64,000 nucleotides of DNA from Cocos nucifera. Taxonomy: Eukaryota > Streptophyta > Magnoliopsida > Arecales > Arecaceae. Both the position numbers and the translations under genes were made by a program. This document shows positions 45,955 through 57,172 of the stretch, piece after piece (position 1 is the first letter of the stretch; each line of letters starts with the position of its first letter). The notes under the pieces are model-generated. The model ran no database searches. It saw only the letters and a list, made by a program, of their open reading frames with translations, and was not told the origin of the DNA. Where the stretch lies: NCBI GenBank assembly GCA_006176705.1, contig QRFJ01000300.1:352517-416516 (forward strand). Reading direction: 5' to 3'.

Positions 45955-46396
45955 GAATATTTAAAAAATAATCTTGTTGTGATATAATATGCAATATTAT
46001 ATTTCTTATCGATAATATACTATTGTGATATATTTTTAATATATAGTTAATATTAATAAATATAATAAATAAAAAAAATATTGTTACTCAAACATATAGC
46101 TGGGACCTAAGAAAACGATACCCAAGCCTATCCTTGGTATGGCTTTACCCCCTTCTGTGGGAAGTCAACTCTTGTGAAACAACATTTTCATGTCCAGAGG
46201 AGTCATCAAACATGGGATGCATTGGATGGAAACTGATAACCATTCCAACATCCCAACTCCTACAAACCAAACATCGCATAAGAGTCATTCTTACAAATAA
46301 AAAATACAAATTGTGATTCCTAAAATGTACTTTCTCTGAACATTTTGCTTTATGCAGATAAGAGGGGCAGGGACACGGGTATAATGAAGAGCGTAC

Positions 46397-46489
46397 CTCC
46401 ATATCAACAACCACAGCATCATTTGCTTGAATTGATACTTCATCTTCTGGGGACATATCGAAGGAATCACCAGTAGACAATTTTCCCAC
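46397..46489 (-). CDS. MTN: 5'-methylthioadenosine nucleosidase-like, penultimate exon
   Basis: 93-bp exon encoding VGKLSTGDSFDMSPEDEVS and onward to VVVDME. This is the conserved plant MTN segment (KLSTGDSLDM, then NDATVKDME) that lies just before GAAVAYV. The acceptor is GCAG|GTG and the donor GAG|GTACGC, both phase 0. The terminal Met-Glu corresponds to the substrate-binding Met-Glu of bacterial MTAN (E. coli Glu174). Its downstream partner is the exon at 22047-22244, 24 kb away. Confidence 0.85.
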
Positions 46490-47188
46490 CTGCGATGACA
46501 CAAGCATTCATTAGTTAAGAACATCTCTGCTTGCTTACCTCCAACAACCAACAAAAAAGAATTAAAAGAATCTTCAATAAGCACTCAAGGAGAAGTCATT
46601 TAGGGTGGTCTATGGCAACAAAACCAAAGAAGTGAAAATAATTTCCTATTGCCATTTATGCAAAATATATTTTGCATACCCAAAATATGAGAAAGATGGA
46701 GAATTAATTTTAAAACAACCCTCTTTCTTGACCAAAGGCCAACGTAGACCCTCTCTCTGAATACTCATTTTTTGAGCATTATGGAAAGAAAGGAACAGAG
46801 CTCTCCACAAGTACACCAGGGAAAGTTAAAAATGAACAGACTAAATGAGCTAGTTAAACATACTGATACATTTGTTGTGACATTCGCAACTCCGTTATGG
46901 TATGTATAATTAGACATAAAGATAAAACTGAGATGTCCCAAAGGTATAATTCTCAAAATACAAAGTATATACTAAAGTCAAATTGTAACATTGCCATGGC
47001 CGATCCCAAGCCTGAATGAGAGATATGGAGGGTAGATATCAGGTTGACAGCTGACCGTAAAGTATATCTAAAACTATCGAGTGATCTGAATTGTTGGTGA
47101 ATGAGGAACCAAACATCAAGAAATGGGGGGAGGCTGGATGGTTATCATTATGGTTATATTAGATCAAATTGTGGTAACAAGGAAGCAC
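46490..47188 (-). other. MTN intron; nothing else seen
   Basis: AT-rich intron between two phase-0 MTN exons, beginning GTGCTTCC on the minus strand and ending TCGCAG. No repeats or coding frames were recognised. Confidence 0.6.
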
Positions 47189-47263
47189 CTTCAAGTTAAG
47201 TTCATCAATAAGATTAGGAGTCGAGAATGTTTGCCGAGCTCCAATTCCATACAAATTGGTAAC
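47189..47263 (-). CDS. MTN: 5'-methylthioadenosine nucleosidase-like, upstream exon
   Basis: 75-bp exon encoding VTNLYGIGARQTFSTPNLID and onward to ELNLK. It aligns with the plant MTN segment VFDLYGIG followed by TPNLLKELNLK. The acceptor is GATGCAG|GTT and the donor AAG|GTGCTT, both phase 0, joining in frame to VGKLSTGDS. The exon that should encode the preceding FHDRRIPIP segment and the N-terminal half was not found further right, so the gene is partial here. Confidence 0.8.
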
Positions 47264-47427
47264 CTGCATCAATATAAAAATTAGGCAATATATAATGTGC
47301 TGTGAATTATACTAAAAAAGAAAATGATTTGATATGTTACTACATCAAGAATGAGAAATTTCCTCATCCACCTCATAAATCAAGGTTTACAACAAAGGCT
47401 TGATCAGTAAAATGAAAAGGAAATTAC

Positions 47428-47466
47428 ATGACGGTTGTAGACTGAGAGATTCAACACACTGCTATT
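47428..47466 (-). CDS. Possible small additional MTN exon (weak)
   Basis: A 39-bp open stretch (13 codons, SVYNRH at its end) has a TTTGCAG acceptor and a CAT|GTAATT donor, phase 0 with the exon at 47189-47263. It does not resemble the expected FHDRRIPIP sequence, so it may be chance or a diverged exon. Confidence 0.2.
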
Positions 47467-49748
47467 CTGCAAACAAATAATGGCAGACAAGAGATGATGC
47501 AAATCCCTGAAGGTAATACATTTTCCTACTGATGTTGACAACACTTTTCACAATGCCAGGACATGCATGCATCTGTGCTAGCATAAACAATCCTGCACCA
47601 TGAGAAAACACATGCATGCACAGATATACATATAAAAGTCAGTCTGTTGGCATCAATAACCAATCATAATGATAATCTCGTCCTTTTACTGAGACCACTA
47701 AATTAAGTTGAGTTTTGTAGTTGACAACCCCATAATCCATATTAATGGAAAAAGGATAGGAAGATGATCATCGACGGGAAATATATGCTGAATTTCAACT
47801 CTGTATTGTTGAATTCTTCTACCAAATAATCTTTTTTCCTAATTTAATCTCCCTAGTAATTTTCTTCACGTTGCTAAATCAGATGCTCTCAATTCCACTT
47901 CAACATCTCCATATCATATGCAGCACAGTGATAGAAAGAGTGATATCAGATGCCACACCATCTTCTAAGATGTGACAATGACAATCTAGAACAAATCCCT
48001 TAGGGCCTTGGCCATTTGTGGTCTTTGCTTGTTATTGTCCAGATGGAACTAGATTCAATTTTAAGAGTTTAGATCTTGACCTGACTTTCTGTAGTTCTGA
48101 ATTACAAAAGAAAAGTGTCCTCAGACTATATGTGTATATATATATGTATATATATATGTACATATATATGTATGCATGCATGTACATATGAACATATGTA
48201 TGTATGCATACACAAACACATTTATACATAGGCATTTACATATATAAGAGTCTGTAGTTATAAAATTTGATCTAGTATTGGTTTGGGACTAGATTGAGAT
48301 GGTACCAGGAAAGTATCGTCCTGAAACTTGGGATCAAGGTCCTAAATCTTGGTTCTAGACCTCGTATCTTATCAAGTTGGGACTGTGCCATCCTGACACT
48401 TAGGACAGGCATCCTAGTAATTCACCATGATACTTTTAAGATCAGGGGATCCTTTTGAGCCCATCATAGGGCTTGTGGTGACGATACAGATACCAACACA
48501 AATATGAGGTCTCTCTCTGCTTTTTCATCTCTGTTATGTTTTATATTCAGTGGATGTATCGGCATGAGACCTATCCGTTGGCCTTTGCCTAAGAACTAAA
48601 GCCAAACCCTCAAAAACATCTTGTTATCCTAAATTATAATAAACAAATCCATAAAGCTTCTAAACAACCATTGAAAACAACAAACAAGAGAAGACCAAAA
48701 AAAAAAAAAGTTTTGAAAGCATCCAAGTGAATTATCTCATAATGCTATGCCATCCTGGAACTTGGTAAGTGGGTATTAGCTATCATGGTTTGCATTGGCC
48801 AATACCAACTGAGACAACAAATTGTTTATGTATCAAGATCCCAAACTCATCCAACACCTGGCATCTCACCAGTTCAATCGAGGATTGTTGAACAGCTTGG
48901 GACTTTAATCCTTTTCTAGGTTGGCTTAGTGCTGCTGATTCACCATAGTGCCATTTTTTTTGTATTTTACTGTTATGTGCTGTTTTATTAATTGTTTAAA
49001 GTGTTTCTAGGATTTGTTTGTCACAATTTAGGATTAATGGAGGATTTTGAGCCCATGGCGATTTACTGACACCCATTTGATATTGGATTTATTGTGCCCA
49101 TGACCTGAGTTCTCTCTCCTCTTCTTCCTCTCTTCTCCCTTCTGTTATGTTCTACCTCATGCTCTTTTTCGGTATAACAGGCCCATAGGAAGTGGGCTAC
49201 ACAATGGGGGGTAGCCTCCTCAACATACCTCCAACTCCTAAACCTTGATGAAGGTAGGATTTGGTTCCAGGACACTTGGAATAAACACCAAACAATTTAC
49301 AAGCTTGGTAAGCTAGCACCTTTGGCTGTGTCTTGGCACAAGACTTCTCCTTGGACCTTTGGCTTGGCGCCTCAGGCCAAACCTCAAAATATTAGACCCT
49401 TAAGAATATCTTTTAATCCTAACGTATTATATAGACAAACCTAAAAGCCCATAATTAATTACAAAAAAAGAAAAACATCCTAATTAGTTACTTCAATTCT
49501 AGGCTGTCCCAGGTTAGGGTTTCTCTCTTGGGAAACCAATAAAATTCAATAAAAAATATTGATCAAGTCATAAAAATCAACTCATGATCGAGAATGCAGA
49601 CATTGTTACCCAGACCAAGCAAATTTCACATTTTTGCCGTATCCGTACTTGGAATGATACAACACATGTCCACAAGTGTCTCACCTCATGGAAATGGCTG
49701 GATCACACCTACCAAAGACAAGGAATGTGTTGCCTTATCCATGAAAGG
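47467..49748. other. No gene seen; diverged direct duplication at 48.26-49.50 kb
   Basis: 48128-48185 is a TATA/TATG-rich microsatellite. Segments at about 48260-48720 and 48780-49500 share ordered phrases ('ttttgagcccat', 'ctctgttatgtt' versus 'ttctgttatgtt', 'gccaaacc' then 'ctcaaaa' then 'atc.t.ttaatccta'). This suggests two old copies of one dispersed repeat in direct orientation. No coding region was recognised. Confidence 0.4.
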
Positions 49749-51132
49749 TGTTGAACAGTAAGACAACCCAAGAGGTTGGGGGGGGGGGAGGTGAATTGAG
49801 TTTTTCAAAATTTAAGCAAGTAATGTGCTATTTTGAAAACTAGTAAAGTGTTGAAGTGTGTTGCAGTCTAATGCAACTAAGTATGAAGAATTGAAAATGC
49901 AATAGAAAGCAAGAGATAATAATAATCACAAATACAAAGGAATTTATATTGGTTCGGTGCCCCTTGCACCTATATCCACCTCGAAGACCCACTTGGAAAT
50001 ATCACTATAATCTATCTAAGATTACAGCTGGATAGTTTTTCTAGGCTCACTATCCAAATCCTAGTTAGTTTTACATCGGTTCACCAACCACAACCAATTC
50101 TTAAGCCAACCCTTGGCTTACAATCTAATTCTCAGGCTTGAATAGGTCTTTTCCTTAGCTTCAAAATCCTATTGAAGTTAGATACAATAAACACAAAAGA
50201 TGAAACAAAAATTAAAACACAAAGCTCCTTTAATGAGCAAGAATATCGATGAAGCTTTGGAATCTTCTTTGATGGAAGCTTTTGAGCAGATGAACTTATC
50301 TTCCTGCTGAAAGGAATCTCTTGATCTGATGTTTCAAGGAGTTGAGAATGAAATGCTCTCTTTTCAATGCTTTTTGGACTTTTTCACTTCACTTTGATTT
50401 CTTTCAAAGATTGATGTGTCAAGTCACTTCTTCCAGGTGTTTTGTAGCTCTATTCCCACGTTTGATAGGCTGCAGAGAGGTTTTTGATCGTTGAAAATCT
50501 AAAAATAGCCGTTTGGAAGTGGACTGCACAGTTCTGAACATTTTACAAAAACTAGCTGTTGGAGCTTGAGTCAACTCGTTGGTCCCCTCGAGTCGACTCG
50601 ACCATCCTATAAGTCCGCCCCCGAACTTTGTCCCAAAAATCACTCTCTATATTTTCCTGAGACCTTGACTCGAGCAACTTGAGTTGACTCGACCCCTTTG
50701 CTCGAGAATAAAATTTATTTTGCAAAATTTTCTTCTCTGCCATTGTTTACTCGAGTCAAATCGCGCTCAATCATAAGTCAACTCGAGAGCGTGCCGACTG
50801 AAAATTTTGCATGCCAAATTTCTTTTTTCTTTCTTGTTTCAGCTCAAGCTCCTAGAGTCGACTCGACGACTCTTATACTGAAAATTTTGACTTTATCCAA
50901 TTGAATTTTTCTTCAACTTTGGTCTTGAAATACCTTCTTTAAGCCTTGTTTTGGGTGTGTTTCATACTTCAAAAGCTTCCAACTTCTCCTTATTGATTCT
51001 CAAATGCACTATCAGAAATTTTTCTTTTGAAACTCTACAATTCATTATGAAACATGATCTTAAACAATTCATTAGTCTAAATATATACTCAAACATTTTG
51101 TTACTCATCAAAATCAATCCTTGGGGTTAACA
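49749..51132 (-). repeat. 3' LTR of SIRE-like element
   Basis: It starts TGTTAACCCCAAGG (minus strand, at 51132) after the PPT and is bounded on the left by TGTTGAACA (49749), giving TGTT..AACA ends. It contains a poly-G run near 49779 and several GAGTCGACTCGAG-like palindromes at 50570-50870. The 5' partner is absent, so the left limit is inferred from the inverted ends only. Confidence 0.6.
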
Positions 51133-51150
51133 ATCTCCCACTTTTTGATG
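51133..51150 (-). other. Polypurine tract of SIRE-like element
   Basis: The minus strand reads CATCAAAAAGTGGGAGAT immediately before the LTR, matching the TCATCAAAAAGGGGGAGATT phrase common at SIRE 3' ends. Confidence 0.75.
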
Positions 51151-52035
51151 ATGACAAAACTTTGAGTATATGAGCAAGAGACATATGATATTAATATATC
51201 AATGTTAGCTTTTAAAAGACGTTTTGAACATGATAAAGGTACATCATTTTCATAGTTTCATACTTAGCTCCTTAGTTCATACTTATGTCTTTAATGTATT
51301 TTATCAATTCAAATTTAAGATACATGTGCTTGCTTGAATGGTGATTTATCAACATTTTTCAGTATATGTGCCAAGCATGAATCATTTTATTGAACAACAT
51401 ATTTCACATGTGTCAAACTCATATTCAATACATAGGGTATGTATCGAGCTCCAAACTTATGTGAAAATTCATGATGTTTGTTTATGTTTAAAATTATTAA
51501 GAAAATTTACAATGCCAATGATATTGCTTCCTACATCATTACTCACTTTTGCATTGGTATTCAATGTTCATCGATAGTTCATTCAATGCTTATAGAAAAT
51601 TCAAAATGCTCATTATGTTCAAGGTCCATAATGCTCAACCTGCTCAAAATGCTCATATATGCTTAAGATACTCAAAATTTCAAACTGCTTAAAATGCACT
51701 ACACATTTAATATGCTAAAAAATGCTCATATACATCTTTCAAAAATGCTCATATACATATTTCTCCCCTTTTTTATCATCCATCAAAATGGTAATTTATA
51801 GATAATCATCATACAAGATCATATCAAGATAATAGAGTAAGATGATGTAAAAGTAAGTAATAGTTTTGCATTGCATTCTTAAAATGAATGTGTTAGACCA
51901 TAACACAACAATATACAATGACATAATAAGTCCATATCAAGACTAAGTCAAGTAACTACATATAAGTTTGTGTAAACATATACTCCTAATACATCAAGTT
52001 ACCATCTATCAACCCCCTATGATACTACTCATCAT
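51151..52035 (-). other. SIRE 3' non-coding region with AAAATGCTCA repeats
   Basis: AT-rich spacer between the env-like ORF and PPT. Degenerate copies of AAAATGCTCA recur between 51590 and 51760. No coding frame was supported. Confidence 0.5.
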
Positions 52036-53680
52036 CTAAAGGGATCTCAAGTATCTCGGATGATCAGGCTCGAGAGGATGATGGTCTAGCTCTCCTGTTC
52101 CTGGTCCTGGCTGATGGGCTAGCCATCTGTGAAGGAATAGGCTCCACACCAGCACAAGTGTAGACTCTGAGTGGTGGCCTACTCTCACCAGTAAATATCT
52201 AAGTGGACTGAACAGGAGACATGGGTGGAGGAGATGGAGGATGAGACATGGCGGCTCTGGTGGCTGCATCTGCTGCTGCTGCTGGTACGCACTTGGAGCA
52301 AGTCTCTCGATTTTTCTAATCAGATTATCCATGGCTCCAAGTACAGAAATAATCTCCAACTATTGTGCCTGACCCAGTCCATTGATAGCTGCAATCATCT
52401 CTATCCCACCTAACTCAACTCTCCCCTTGAGTCGAGCAATCTCTTTAGTAATACTCGAGAAGTTAGTAGGCATATCATGTATCTGCTTCCTCTGCTCTAA
52501 GATAGTGAGTTCCTGAGAAATAGATCTAATCTCTGTCTGTACGCTCTTGACCTTCTCAGATAATGCCTGTATCTCTTTACTGACTCTAGTAGAAATCATG
52601 TCAGCCAATCTCTCCATGGATGCAAAGTCAATAGCAAGTGGCTGATGGAAAGTGCCTGTGGGTGGAGCTCGAGAAGTGACTGGTGAACTAGGATCTGGTG
52701 CAGCTTTAGGTGCAATAGGAGTAGAGGGCTCTCCTAACTCCACTCTCGGCTCTCTTCTTTCTTGACCAGAGATATTCTTAACCCATCTTCCGGCTTTTAC
52801 ATGGTATTGCATCCTGGTCAAGGCTCTCATATCATAAACATCAAAGTGGGATAGTATTTTGAATCCTTCATTTTCTAGTGATACTCTAGCTGTCTCAAAT
52901 ACTTGGATCAGTGCCATACCATAGGGCAAACAAACCTTGTTCCAAGCAGCAGCTTCTCTAAGCTGATGCATCATGATACCTGGCAGGTCTAAAGGAATGC
53001 CTTAAACAACATGATACATCATGCACAACTCCCTCTTTGAAACAAAGTCATGTCATCCTAACTTTGGAATAAAAATTCCTCCAATGATATGATGTAGCAC
53101 TCTCATCTCTACTAACAAGATGGGTGCTAAGACATCTCCTATGATGTCATCTCTTCCTACAATCAATCTTATCATAGCCTTTTTATCGGATAGTCTGTCT
53201 GATACAAACCCATCCCTAGAAATCCAAAAAATCTGTACTAAGCTTTCCTCTGAAACTTCAAATTGAACTCCCTTCATTGTTGACACAATGTCAGCTGCAC
53301 CTCTTCTCAGATTTTCATAAAACTCCCAAACCAGTTTCGAGTACATGGAAATATTCATATTGTAAAAACCTCTCCATCCCATTCTTTCAATTCAAGTCCC
53401 AATAGAAAAGTTCTCTCTCAAAGAAATCAAAATCAATTCTTCTCCCCATAACTATTGTCCTAGTGGCCATTCTTCCTACGGGAGAGGACTGTGGAGGAGG
53501 GGAATCCGGAATACCCTGACCCTAAATTGGACCAGGTTCTTCAGGAATGGATTGCTCAGTTGGTTGAGAGGGTCCGGAGGCTTGGGATGTTGCTCATTCC
53601 ATCCGAGTTTTCCTCCTTTCCCGTTTCTTAGCATGTCGGGTTAAGGTCATCTTCCACACGCCCCTCTTTTCCCGCACCAT
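52036..53680 (-). pseudogene. SIRE env-like ORF (plant transposon-protein domain), decayed
   Basis: A possible start ATG is at 53680 (MVREKRGVWKM). The central part (53382-53053) reads SKLVWEFYENLRRG and GVQFEVSEESLVQIFW, resembling the 'putative plant transposon protein' domain found in many plant retroelements. The following section (52974-52360) has a proline-rich linker and a long heptad-like region around ADMISTRVSKEIQALSEKVK, probably a coiled coil. The frame is broken by stops near 53590, 53530, 53028, 52998 and 52360 and by a shift near 53400. Its role is unknown. No reliable signal peptide or membrane segment was seen, so 'env-like' refers only to position. Confidence 0.6.
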
Positions 53681-53978
53681 CTTACTTCAAATCCACCTTT
53701 AATTGAGTAGATTTAGGGAGATGGAGGGTAAAGATTCAAACAGAGACTGTTGGAGGAAGTTTGGGAGGGGCTCTCTGCTCATCGATCACGAGCAGTTTTA
53801 GGGCTTCTTGAATAGTTATGGGTCCATTTAAAATGCCTGTGGCCCCGACACTCGAGTCGACTCATGTTTTTCTATGAGTTGACTCGTGCTTGAGATTTTT
53901 GCTTGAGTCGACTCGAGCATGAGTTCTAAAACTTTTTACAGTTTCAGTGAAAATTCAGTATACAAACAACATTAAGAG

Positions 53979-54270
53979 CAAGGTTTACGGAACCGACCCG
54001 AACCGCCTGATTTGGGGCTTTCCGATCCGAACCGAACCGACGCCCAACCAGCCCGGTTCGCACGTGAAAATTGGGATCCGAAGAAAAAATAAAAAAATAG
54101 AAAATCACCGATTTTGTACGATACGGTACAGCTCGATTCAGTCCGATTCGACCTTTTTTTTCGATTGTTGGATGGATTTTTTTTGAATTTTTTATTGTCG
54201 GTATGGATCGGTACCATACCATACCGATCAGCAACAGGCACGGTGTCTGATACCGGTATGTAAAACCTTG
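53979..54270. mobile_element. hAT-type MITE (CAAGGTTT family), 292 bp, perfect 8-bp TSD
   Basis: Starts CAAGGTTTACGGAACCGA and ends GGTATGTAAAACCTTG. It is flanked by ATTAAGAG on both sides (53971-53978 and 54271-54278). The left end shares 'gaaccgacccgaaccg' with the inner hAT at 6590. The right end shares the 'accataccataccg' palindromic zone. It inserted into the SIRE-like element and is therefore younger than it. Confidence 0.85.
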
Positions 54271-54649
54271 ATTAAGAGATTTTTCATGATGTTGATCACA
54301 AGATTTCCCATGATGTTGATCATTGATTATGTATATAAAATTGACCTTTTTAAGTTTGATTTGACTTGCTTTGGGTTATAAAGAAAAGATTTATTCTAAT
54401 TGATAGCATATTCCTAATTCTCTTCTAATGATACTAAATCTTTCTTCACTAGGGAATTTTGTGAATATATCAGCTAATTGTTTATCGGTACAAACAAATT
54501 CAAGTGTTACATCATATTGTTTTATACGTGATCTCTTATGAAATGAGGCCTTATTTCAATGTGTTTGGATCTTGAGTATTGAATTAGATTTTTGGTCAAG
54601 TTAATCGCACTTGTATTATCACATCTTATTGGAATCTTATTAAGTTTGA

Positions 54650-55720
54650 ACTCAAAATCTTCAAGTTATTATTTGATCCACATGATTTGAGTATAATAAC
54701 TCCCAACAGTAATATATTTGGCCTCGATCGTAGATAATGCTACTAAATTTTGTTTCTTGCTAAACCATGAAATCAAATTAACTCCAATGAATTGACATGT
54801 CCTACTAGTGCTTTTTCTATCAAGTTTGCTCCCAGCAAAATCAGCATCAGAATACCCAATCAATTCAAAATGTGATGATCTATTATACCATAGTCCTACA
54901 TTGTCTCAGATAAGTATCTAAAAATTCTTTTAACAGTAAGTGAGATTCTTTAAGATCTAATTGATACCTAGCACACATACACACACTGAATACTATATCT
55001 GGTCTACTAGTAAGATAAAAAAGTAAGTCTATCATACCTCTATACAATTTAGTATCTACCTTCCTATTCATTTCATCTTTATCAAGTTTGCAGGATGTGC
55101 TCATTGGTGTGCCAATTGGTCTTGAGGTGTTCATTCTAAATTTTTTAAGTATCTTTCTTGTATATTTCATTCAGTTAATGAAGATTCATTCTTTACTTTG
55201 CATGATTTGAAGTTCGAGGAAGAAATTTAGCTCTCCCATCATGCTCATCTCGAACTCATCCTGCATAAACATGGTAAACTCTTGACAAAGAGATTCATTA
55301 GTAGCAAAAAAAATGATGTCATTCACAAATTTGTACCACCAATAGATTGTCATCTTTTCTTTCTAAGAATAAGATTTTTTCAATATTTCTCCTAGTGAAT
55401 TCATTATCTAATAAAAATTTGCTTAATCTTTCGTACCATGCACGTGGAGCTTGTTTTAATCTATATAAAGTCTTATGTAATTTAAACACATGATTTGGAA
55501 GTATATGATTTTCAAAACCGGATGGTTGTTCAACATACACTTTCTCAGCTATATAACCATTAAGAAATGCACTTTTTATATCCATTTGATATAATTTAAA
55601 GTTCATAAAACATGCGAATGCAAGTAATAGCCTAATTACCTCTAATCTTACTACTGGGGCAAAAATTTCATCAAAATCAATGTCTTCCTCTTGATTGTAT
55701 CCTTTTACCACTAATCTAGC
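54650..55720 (-). pseudogene. pol: SIRE-like RT and RNase H, decayed
   Basis: The RT begins VKGYNQEEDIDFDEIFAPV (55708) with LYQMDIKSAFLNGYI intact. The catalytic YVDD box is lost near 55310: the reading gives FVND in one frame and a stop in the other. The RT C-terminal part is at 55170-54883 (TSRPDIVFSVCMCARYQ). RNase H at 54863-54669 has IGYSDADFAGSKLDRKSTS and IEAKYITVGS, where AEAEY is usual. The RT copy is catalytically dead. Confidence 0.8.
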
Positions 55721-56274
55721 TTTATTCCTAACAATTGTGCCATGTTCATCTAATTTATTTCTATATATCCACTTAGTTCAAAATTTCTAATTATTGGGTA
55801 GTCTTTGGGTCTATCAACTAAAGTTAAAATCTTATTTCTTTTAAATTGATTTAACACTTGTTGCATAGCATTAATCCAATATGGGTCATTTTCAGCTTCT
55901 TCTATTATTTTAAGTTCAATTTGTGATACAAAGGCTAAATAATTATTGACATTTTTAAGATAGGATCGAGTTCTTACCTCTTATGATGGATCACCAATTA
56001 TTAGATCTTTGGGATGTCCATGTGCATAACTCCACTCTTTTGGTAATTCTTCTCTTGGGCTAGGAGTGGGCTCTTCATTATTTTCTTCTTCATTATTTTA
56101 GGATGGAGCATCTTTTAGTGCGAGATTGTCCATCTTGTCATTAAGATTACCTGCATCCTTATCCAAAGTATCTTATTTTCTAGAAAACTTGTCATTATAT
56201 TCATCAAAGATAACATGAATAGATTCTTCAACAATGAGAGTTCTTTTGTTAAAGACTCTATATGCCTTGCTTGA

Positions 56275-57170
56275 TTAAGAGTATCCCAAAAAGATACCCT
56301 CATCTGACTTGGCATCAAATTTTTTTAAATTATCTTTTTCATTATTAAGTATAAAACATTTACAACCAAAAATATAAAAGTAGTTAATATTTGGTTTTCT
56401 ATCTTTCCAAAGCTCATATGGAGTTTTCTTTAAGATAGGTCTTATTAATATATGATTTAAGATATAACATGCAGTCTTTATAGCCTCAGCCCAAAAGTAT
56501 CTAGGTAAATTACTTTCACACAACATAGTTCGTGCCATTTCTTCTAATATGCGATTTTTTTTTTCTACTACCCCATTTTGTTGGAGAGTTCTAGGTGCAA
56601 AAAAATTGTGATTAATTCTTTTTTCATCGCTAAAGTTTTCAAAGTGCTGATTTTCAAATTCGGTACCATAGTCACTACGTATGCATACAATTGATGCATT
56701 CTTTTCATTTAAAACTTTACGATAAAATTTAGAAAATGCATTCAAAGCTTTATCTTTTTGTGCTAAAAACATCACCTAAGTGAATCTTGAAAAATCATCT
56801 ATAATTATAAGACCATACTTTTTACCTCATAGACTAGTGGTTCTTATGGGTCTAAATAAATCCATATAATGCAGTTCTAAGGGTCTGAAAGTTTAAATCA
56901 TTTCTTTTGATTTAAAAGAGTTCCTAGTTTGTTTTTCAAATTGACATGCATCGTAAATTTAATTTTTTTCAAAATTTAATTTTGATAATTCTTTTACAAG
57001 ATCTTTCTTAATTAATTTTGAAAGCAAATCCATGCTTGCATGACCTAATCTATGATGCTATAACCAACTAGTCTCATTGACTTTGGCACTCATTGCAATA
57101 AGACATTAGCCATTCTTCACGTATAGATCATCTACATCCACCATATAGACATTGTTATGTCTATACTCAA
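56275..57170 (-). pseudogene. SIRE-like integrase, decayed
   Basis: The zinc-finger region at about 57060-56940 reads HHRLGHASMDLLSKL with a preceding TGG-to-TAG stop; the first Cys of the CxxC pair (YDACQ) is replaced. The core contains RSDYGTEFENQHFENF at about 56660 and NGVVEKKNRILEEMA for the catalytic Glu, followed by the GIFLGYS end. In-frame stops near 56860, 56775 and 56275 prevent expression. Homology ends at about 57172, where a different LTR begins. Confidence 0.8.
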
Positions 57171-57172
57171 CT

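Larger units (their letters stand above)
22245..46396 (-). other. ~24.15 kb MTN intron filled by nested retrotransposons
   Basis: The donor GAG|GTACGC at 46396 and the acceptor TTTCAG|GGA at 22245 define an intron of about 24,150 bp in the MTN-like gene. The gypsy-plus-copia nest (25744-45954) accounts for about 20.2 kb and lies antisense to the gene. The remaining ~3.9 kb holds a MITE, a possible SINE and AT-rich DNA. This assumes that the two exon groups belong to one gene and that the assembly is contiguous across the N gap. Confidence 0.65.
49749..57172 (-). mobile_element. 5'-truncated SIRE-like Ty1/copia element with env-like ORF
   Basis: On the minus strand, integrase, RT, RNase H, an env-like ORF, a PPT and a 3' LTR follow in the order typical of SIRE/Maximus elements. 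Protease, gag, PBS and 5' LTR are missing because the element stops at about 57172 against another copia LTR. Phrases such as TPYELWKDRKPNINYFYIFG and FDAKSDEGIFLGYS in integrase are typical of this lineage. Many stops are present. Confidence 0.75.

Noticed and set aside
48032..48235. 67-residue frame with Tyr/Ile repeats
   Set aside because: Translation of a TATA/TATG microsatellite.
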